Shown: in pieces, positions 35,516 to 39,535 of the stretch
How the letters are laid out: every line of letters starts with the position of its first letter
How positions within the stretch are numbered: position 1 is the stretch's first letter
NCBI GenBank assembly: GCA_003284565.1
Contig: QBXO01000015.1
Span: forward strand, 1-39,535
Direction of reading: 5' to 3'
DNA from: SAR116 cluster bacterium AG-321-K23
GTDB lineage: Bacteria; Pseudomonadota; Alphaproteobacteria; Puniceispirillales; Marisalimonadaceae
DNA: 39,535 bases
Position numbers and translations under genes: made by a program
The notes under the pieces: generated by a model
Told to the model about the DNA's origin: nothing
The model's input: the letters and a program-made list of their open reading frames with translations, nothing else
The model's database searches: none

Positions 35516-36739
35516 TTAAACACCAAATATTTTTTTTACTTTTGTAAGTGAATTTGCTAGCTGATCAAAATCTTCTTTTGTTGAATAGGCTCCTACCGAT
35601 GCTCTGGTAGTTGAAACTAATTTAAAAGCATCCATCAAAGGTTGTGCACAATGATGCCCAGCTCTGACTGCAATCCCTTCTCTATCAATAATTGTAGCTA
35701 TATCATGTGGATGAGCGCAATCCATTGTAAAAGATACAACACCTGTTTTATTTGGAGATTTACCAAATACAGTTACGCCATCAATTGAGTCGAGTAAAGA
35801 AGTACCATAGTCAATAATACTTTTTTCATGACGGCCTATTTCTTCAATTCCGATTTCATTAACCCAGTCAATCGCTTCTCCTAAAGCAATTGCTTCAACA
35901 ATTGGTGGTGTTCCAGCTTCAAATCTTAAAGGAGGATCAGCATATGTAGATTTTTGGATTTTTACAATATCTATCATGTCACCACCACCTAAGAATGGTG
36001 GCATCTCATCTAACAAATTATACCTTCCAAATAAAATTCCTATACCAGTAGGACCATATAATTTATGTCCTGAAAAACAGTAAAAATCACAACCTAGATC
36101 AATTACATCAACTTTTTCATGAATAATACCCTGGCAACCATCTACTACACTTATCGCTCCACATTCTTTAGCTATTTTGCAGATTTCTTTAACAGGAAAC
36201 ATAGTGCCTAAAACATTCGAAACATGAGGAAAAGCAATAATTTTAGTTTTATCAGTTACTAAATCTCTAATTATATCTGGATTAAACTCTGAGTTTGGAT
36301 CGACATGTGCAGCTTTTATTTTAACATTTTTTTGTTCTGCAATAATTTGCCATGGTACTATATTAGCATGATGTTCTGCAATAGTAATTATTATTTCGTC
36401 GTCGGCAGATAAGTTCTTAATTCCCCAACTATAAGCCACAAGATTTAATGCTGCAGTAGCGCCAGATGTAAAAATTACTTCATTTTCAGAACAATTAATA
36501 AATTTAGCTACTTTTATTCTTGAACCTTCGTAGTTGGCAGTTGCCTCTTCAGACAACTTGTGAAGACCTCTGTGCACATTGGAATAATTAAAAGAATAAC
36601 TTTTACTTATAGCATCTAATACTCTTTTAGGTTTTTGCATAGATGCAGCTGAGTCAAGATAAACTAATTTTTTATCCCACACTTCCCTTTGAAGAGCTGG
36701 AAATTGATCTTTAATAAATTTTGTATCGTATATTTTCAT
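35516..36739 (-). CDS. sufS: Cysteine desulfurase SufS
   Basis: It takes sulfur from cysteine as a persulfide for Fe-S cluster assembly, using PLP. The PLP lysine is K226 in SGHKLYGPTGIG and the persulfide-carrying Cys364 lies in VRAGHHCAQPLM. AEHHANIVPWQ (121-131) holds the PLP-stacking histidine. Its 407 residues match group II SufS. No sufE is seen next to it; the sulfur acceptor may be SufE or SufU elsewhere. It follows sufD by 4 bases. Confidence 0.96.
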   Translation of the reverse strand: MKIYDTKFIKDQFPALQREVWDKKLVYLDSAASMQKPKRVLDAISKSYSFNYSNVHRGLHKLSEEATANYEGSRIKVAKFINCSENEVIFTSGATAALNLVAYSWGIKNLSADDEIIITIAEHHANIVPWQIIAEQKNVKIKAAHVDPNSEFNPDIIRDLVTDKTKIIAFPHVSNVLGTMFPVKEICKIAKECGAISVVDGCQGIIHEKVDVIDLGCDFYCFSGHKLYGPTGIGILFGRYNLLDEMPPFLGGGDMIDIVKIQKSTYADPPLRFEAGTPPIVEAIALGEAIDWVNEIGIEEIGRHEKSIIDYGTSLLDSIDGVTVFGKSPNKTGVVSFTMDCAHPHDIATIIDREGIAVRAGHHCAQPLMDAFKLVSTTRASVGAYSTKEDFDQLANSLTKVKKIFGV

Positions 36740-36743
36740 ATAA

Positions 36744-38003
36744 TTATATTTCTTTACTAATAATTTCTGATAACGCTAGTTCGGCTTCTTCAAAAACAAA
36801 ATTTTGTATAGATTCTTCAACTGACTCATTAATGATATCTTTAAGAAAAGCGGTTATAAGTATTTGTTTTGCTTTTTTTTCTAAAATACCTCTACTTTTG
36901 AGATAAAACAGTTGCTCATCGTCTATCTCTCCTACTGTTGCACCATGTGCACAAATTACATCATCTGCATAAATTTCAAGCTCAGGTTTTGCGTTTGCAA
37001 TTGCGTTTTCTGATAAGAGAATAGCCCTACTCATTTGTTGTCCATCAGTCTTCTGTGCATCTGGTGCCACCCTAACTTTGCCTTGAAAAACTCCTGTAGA
37101 TTCTCCTCCCAATACACCTCTGACAATTTGTTTTGAAGTACAGTTGGGTACATCATGATAGATAGCTGTTGTTAGGTCATGGTGTTGATTTTTAGAAGAC
37201 AAATATACTCCATTAAGAGTAAGATTACAGTTTTCTCCTATAAGATAAGCATGAGTTTCTGAACGTGTAAACAAGCCACCTTTGATTAGAGAAAAAGAGT
37301 TATAATTAGATTTATCTGATAAAAAAGTACAATTAGCTGCCAAATTATAAGATTGTTGATTATCATTAAAAATTTTTAATGAATTCATTGACGCGTTTTT
37401 TTTTAGTTCAACTAATTGTAAAGGCATAATAAGAGAACTTAGATGATTAAATCGTTCAATGATTGTTATGCTACTGTTGTCTTTCAACTCTACATACAAA
37501 GCAGGATGAACAGATAAGTTTTCATCACCACCTTCATAAATTATTTCAAAAAGATCTCCTATGCTTACATTTTTTTCAATTGTTAATTTTACTATTGAAG
37601 GTGTACACGAAAATGAAACATTTGTAGAAGGATGATTTTTCAAGTTACTGTTTTTAAATTTATTAAAGAGACTTATGGAATCCTCTTCTCCTAAAATATT
37701 CAAATACGAACCTGGTGGTAATTTTGATGATAAATCTTCTCGAAAAGCACCATCTACAAATCTTATTATTGTAGAGTCGTTAAACTTTGGCATTGAGGAG
37801 ATTTTTTTTTTGGGATTAGGTATTATTGGAGTTATTTCTTTCCTAGTTAAAACACCTAACCTACTTAATCTCCAAGTTTCTTCCCGAGGACTAGGCCAAC
37901 TTTTGAAATCATTTGAAGCTAATTTTCTAAAACTTTTTTCTTCAAATTGACTAACGTGATTTTTTACAGAAGTAATATAATTATCTTTAGCATTATGCAG
38001 CAT
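36744..38003 (-). CDS. sufD: Fe-S cluster assembly scaffold subunit SufD
   Basis: SufD pairs with SufB and two SufC subunits to form the scaffold on which clusters are built. The 419 residues have a variable N-terminal part (SWPSPREETWRLSRLGVL) and the conserved SufBD beta-helix core, with GKVRVAPDAQKTDGQQMSRAILLSENAIANAKPELEIYADDVICAHGATVGEIDDEQLFYLKSRGI. The histidine in AHGATVG is thought to help bind the cluster. Its start overlaps the end of sufC by 11 bases. Confidence 0.95.
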   Translation of the reverse strand: MLHNAKDNYITSVKNHVSQFEEKSFRKLASNDFKSWPSPREETWRLSRLGVLTRKEITPIIPNPKKKISSMPKFNDSTIIRFVDGAFREDLSSKLPPGSYLNILGEEDSISLFNKFKNSNLKNHPSTNVSFSCTPSIVKLTIEKNVSIGDLFEIIYEGGDENLSVHPALYVELKDNSSITIIERFNHLSSLIMPLQLVELKKNASMNSLKIFNDNQQSYNLAANCTFLSDKSNYNSFSLIKGGLFTRSETHAYLIGENCNLTLNGVYLSSKNQHHDLTTAIYHDVPNCTSKQIVRGVLGGESTGVFQGKVRVAPDAQKTDGQQMSRAILLSENAIANAKPELEIYADDVICAHGATVGEIDDEQLFYLKSRGILEKKAKQILITAFLKDIINESVEESIQNFVFEEAELALSEIISKEI

Positions 38004-38745
38004 TTATCAAACCTGCATAACCATTCTTTTCAACTTCCAATGCTAATTCAGGACCTCCAGTTTTTATGATGTTACCATCAGATAAAATATGAACAAAATC
38101 TGGAACTATATAATCTAATAGCCTCTGGTAATGTGTTATCACAACTATTGCATTATCGACATTTCTTTGAGCATTTACTCCATCAGAAACTATTTTTAAT
38201 GCATCTACATCTAGACCTGAATCGGTTTCATCTAAAATTGAAACTTTTGGCTTAAGCATTGCCATTTGTAATATTTCAAAACGTTTTTTTTCTCCACCAG
38301 AGAAACCAACATTTACGGCTCTTTTTAACATCTCATCTTTAACAAACATTTTTGAAGCAACTTTTCTAGCTTCTTTTATGAATGCCAAATGATCAAGTTC
38401 TTCTTCCCCTAGAAACTTCTTTCTAGAGTTGACAGCTTCTCTTAAAAAACTCATTCCACCTACACCTGGTAATTCAACAGGATATTGAAAAGCTAAAAAT
38501 AGGCCAGATCTTGCTCTCTCGTCAGCCTCCATTTCTAACAAAGACTGGCCATCTAAGAGAATTTCACCACTTTCTAAATCATAGCCACCTCTTCCAGCGA
38601 GCATATATGATAAAGTACTTTTACCTGATCCGTTAGGTCCCATTATTGCATGAACTTCACCTTTGTTGACTGATAAAGACAAACCTTTCAATATATCTTT
38701 ATCGTTAAGTTTTAACTTAGCGTTTTTAATTTCTAGTAATGACAT
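37993..38745 (-). CDS. sufC: Fe-S cluster assembly ATPase SufC
   Basis: This is an ABC-type ATPase without membrane domains that drives shape changes in SufBD during cluster assembly. It has 250 residues, with Walker A GPNGSGKST (36-44), signature FSGGEKKR (148-155) and Walker B ending in SILDETDSGLD (169-179), the last typical of SufC and not of transporter ATPases. It follows sufB by 32 bases and overlaps sufD by 11 bases. Confidence 0.97.
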   Translation of the reverse strand: MSLLEIKNAKLKLNDKDILKGLSLSVNKGEVHAIMGPNGSGKSTLSYMLAGRGGYDLESGEILLDGQSLLEMEADERARSGLFLAFQYPVELPGVGGMSFLREAVNSRKKFLGEEELDHLAFIKEARKVASKMFVKDEMLKRAVNVGFSGGEKKRFEILQMAMLKPKVSILDETDSGLDVDALKIVSDGVNAQRNVDNAIVVITHYQRLLDYIVPDFVHILSDGNIIKTGGPELALEVEKNGYAGLINAA

Positions 38746-38777
38746 ACAACTTCCAGTATTTGATATTTTTTTAAAAG

Positions 38778-39535
38778 TTACCCTACAGAGCCTTCCAAAC
38801 TAATACCTATTAATTTTTGAGCTTCTACAGCAAACTCCATAGGTAACTCCTTCATAACTTCTTTACAAAAACCATTTACAATTAATGAGGTGGCTTGCTC
38901 GGCATCAAGACCTCTTTGTAAGCAATAAAAAAGCTGATCTTCAGAAATTTTTGAAGTAGTTGCTTCATGTTCAACTCGGGCTTGAGGTGTGAACTGATTT
39001 ATATAAGGGACAGTATGTGCTCCACATTTATCACCAATAAGTAAAGAGTCACACTGGGTAAAGTTTCTTGAGCCTTTTGCATTTTTTTGTATTTGAACTT
39101 GTCCTCTGTAAGTATTTTGAGCCTTACCGGCTGAAATCCCCTTTGAAATAATAGTTGATTTTGTGTTTTTACCTATATGAATCATTTTTGTACCAGTATC
39201 AGCTTGTTGTGCATTATTAGCAACTGCTACTGAATAAAATTCACCTATAGAATTGTCGCCTTTAAGAACGCATGAAGGATATTTCCATGTGATAGCAGAA
39301 CCAGTCTCTACCTGTGTCCAAGAAATTTTAGAATTTTTCCCAAGACAATTTCCTCTTTTAGTAACAAAATTGTAAATTCCACCTTTACCATCTTTGTCTC
39401 CAGGATACCAATTTTGAACTGTTGAATATTTTATCTCTGCATTATCCATGGCGACTAATTCTACCACTGCCGCATGTAGCTGATTTTCATCTCTTTGTGG
39501 TGCAGTACAACCTTCTAAGTAAGAAACGTAAGTAT
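38778..39535 (-). CDS. sufB: Fe-S cluster assembly scaffold subunit SufB, N-terminal part beyond window
   Basis: About 252 codons of the C-terminal half are visible and the frame stays open to the right edge, so the gene is cut by the window, not truncated. Upstream of the internal ATG at 39467 the frame continues as [12 protein letters not shown], a conserved SufB segment, so that ATG is not the start. The cluster/persulfide cysteine is in [14 protein letters not shown] and the ending [18 protein letters not shown] is standard. It is the first suf gene in view; whether iscR or another gene precedes it cannot be seen. Confidence 0.96.
   Translation of the reverse strand, partial: TYVSYLEGCTAPQRDENQLHAAVVELVAMDNAEIKYSTVQNWYPGDKDGKGGIYNFVTKRGNCLGKNSKISWTQVETGSAITWKYPSCVLKGDNSIGEFYSVAVANNAQQADTGTKMIHIGKNTKSTIISKGISAGKAQNTYRGQVQIQKNAKGSRNFTQCDSLLIGDKCGAHTVPYINQFTPQARVEHEATTSKISEDQLFYCLQRGLDAEQATSLIVNGFCKEVMKELPMEFAVEAQKLIGISLEGSVG

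Overview
The window reads as a dense, AT-rich (roughly 30% G+C by eye) chromosomal segment of an alphaproteobacterium, most likely a streamlined free-living, probably marine, lineage. The class assignment rests on gcrA, a 5-aminolevulinate synthase (C4 heme route), a DksA with the single-cysteine C/T/S/A pattern, an ATM1-type exporter beside the suf operon, and a GTTC-N7-GTTC LexA box at recA. 'Marine' and 'streamlined' are inferences from base composition, tiny intergenic gaps and breadth of biosynthesis; no 16S gene is present to settle the lineage. I see no phage, transposase, integrase or CRISPR genes.

Layout. 1-1008 (minus): tRNA-His, tRNA-Leu and the 5' part of tig, cut by the left edge. 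1130-7623 (plus): an aminotransferase, the nitrogen pair glnB-glnA with a terminator, parE, and a DEAD-box helicase. 7624-13566 (minus): a run LysM protein > CDP-alcohol phosphotransferase > msrB > shikimate dehydrogenase-like > gcrA > pepN. 13660-15660 (plus): a LOG-family protein and a 454-residue protein I do not recognise. 15663-21289 (minus): dksA, recA, alaS and a second aminotransferase, with a clear SOS-type promoter at recA. 21466-23927 (plus): hemA and hemH. 24037-24306: tRNA-Gly(TCC), whose 3' end is repeated exactly 195 bp downstream around a structured non-coding segment. 24307-25939 (minus): a leaderless periplasmic-binding-type protein and an EamA permease. 26147-27801 (plus): amtB-glnK. 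27807-32071 (minus): kdsD > queA > tgt > queG. 32144-32905 (plus): nadK. 32908-39535 (minus): sufB-C-D-S-T-A followed by an ATM1-type ABC exporter, with sufB cut by the right edge.

How the genes fit together. Nitrogen: two PII proteins, one with glutamine synthetase and one with the ammonium channel. Iron: Fe-S cluster assembly (suf plus ATM1), heme start and end enzymes (hemA, hemH), and two Fe-S clusters predicted in QueG. Translation: queuosine tRNA modification (queA, tgt, queG), alaS and three tRNAs. Growth and stress control: recA with SOS box, dksA and gcrA. The rest is housekeeping.

Most worth a second look: the 195-bp tRNA-Gly-bounded segment, the unrecognised 454-residue protein at 14296-15660, the shikimate dehydrogenase homologue with altered substrate-binding residues, the leaderless binding protein/EamA pair, and the convergent gene pairs with almost no intergenic space. 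No obvious large, undescribed multi-gene system is visible.
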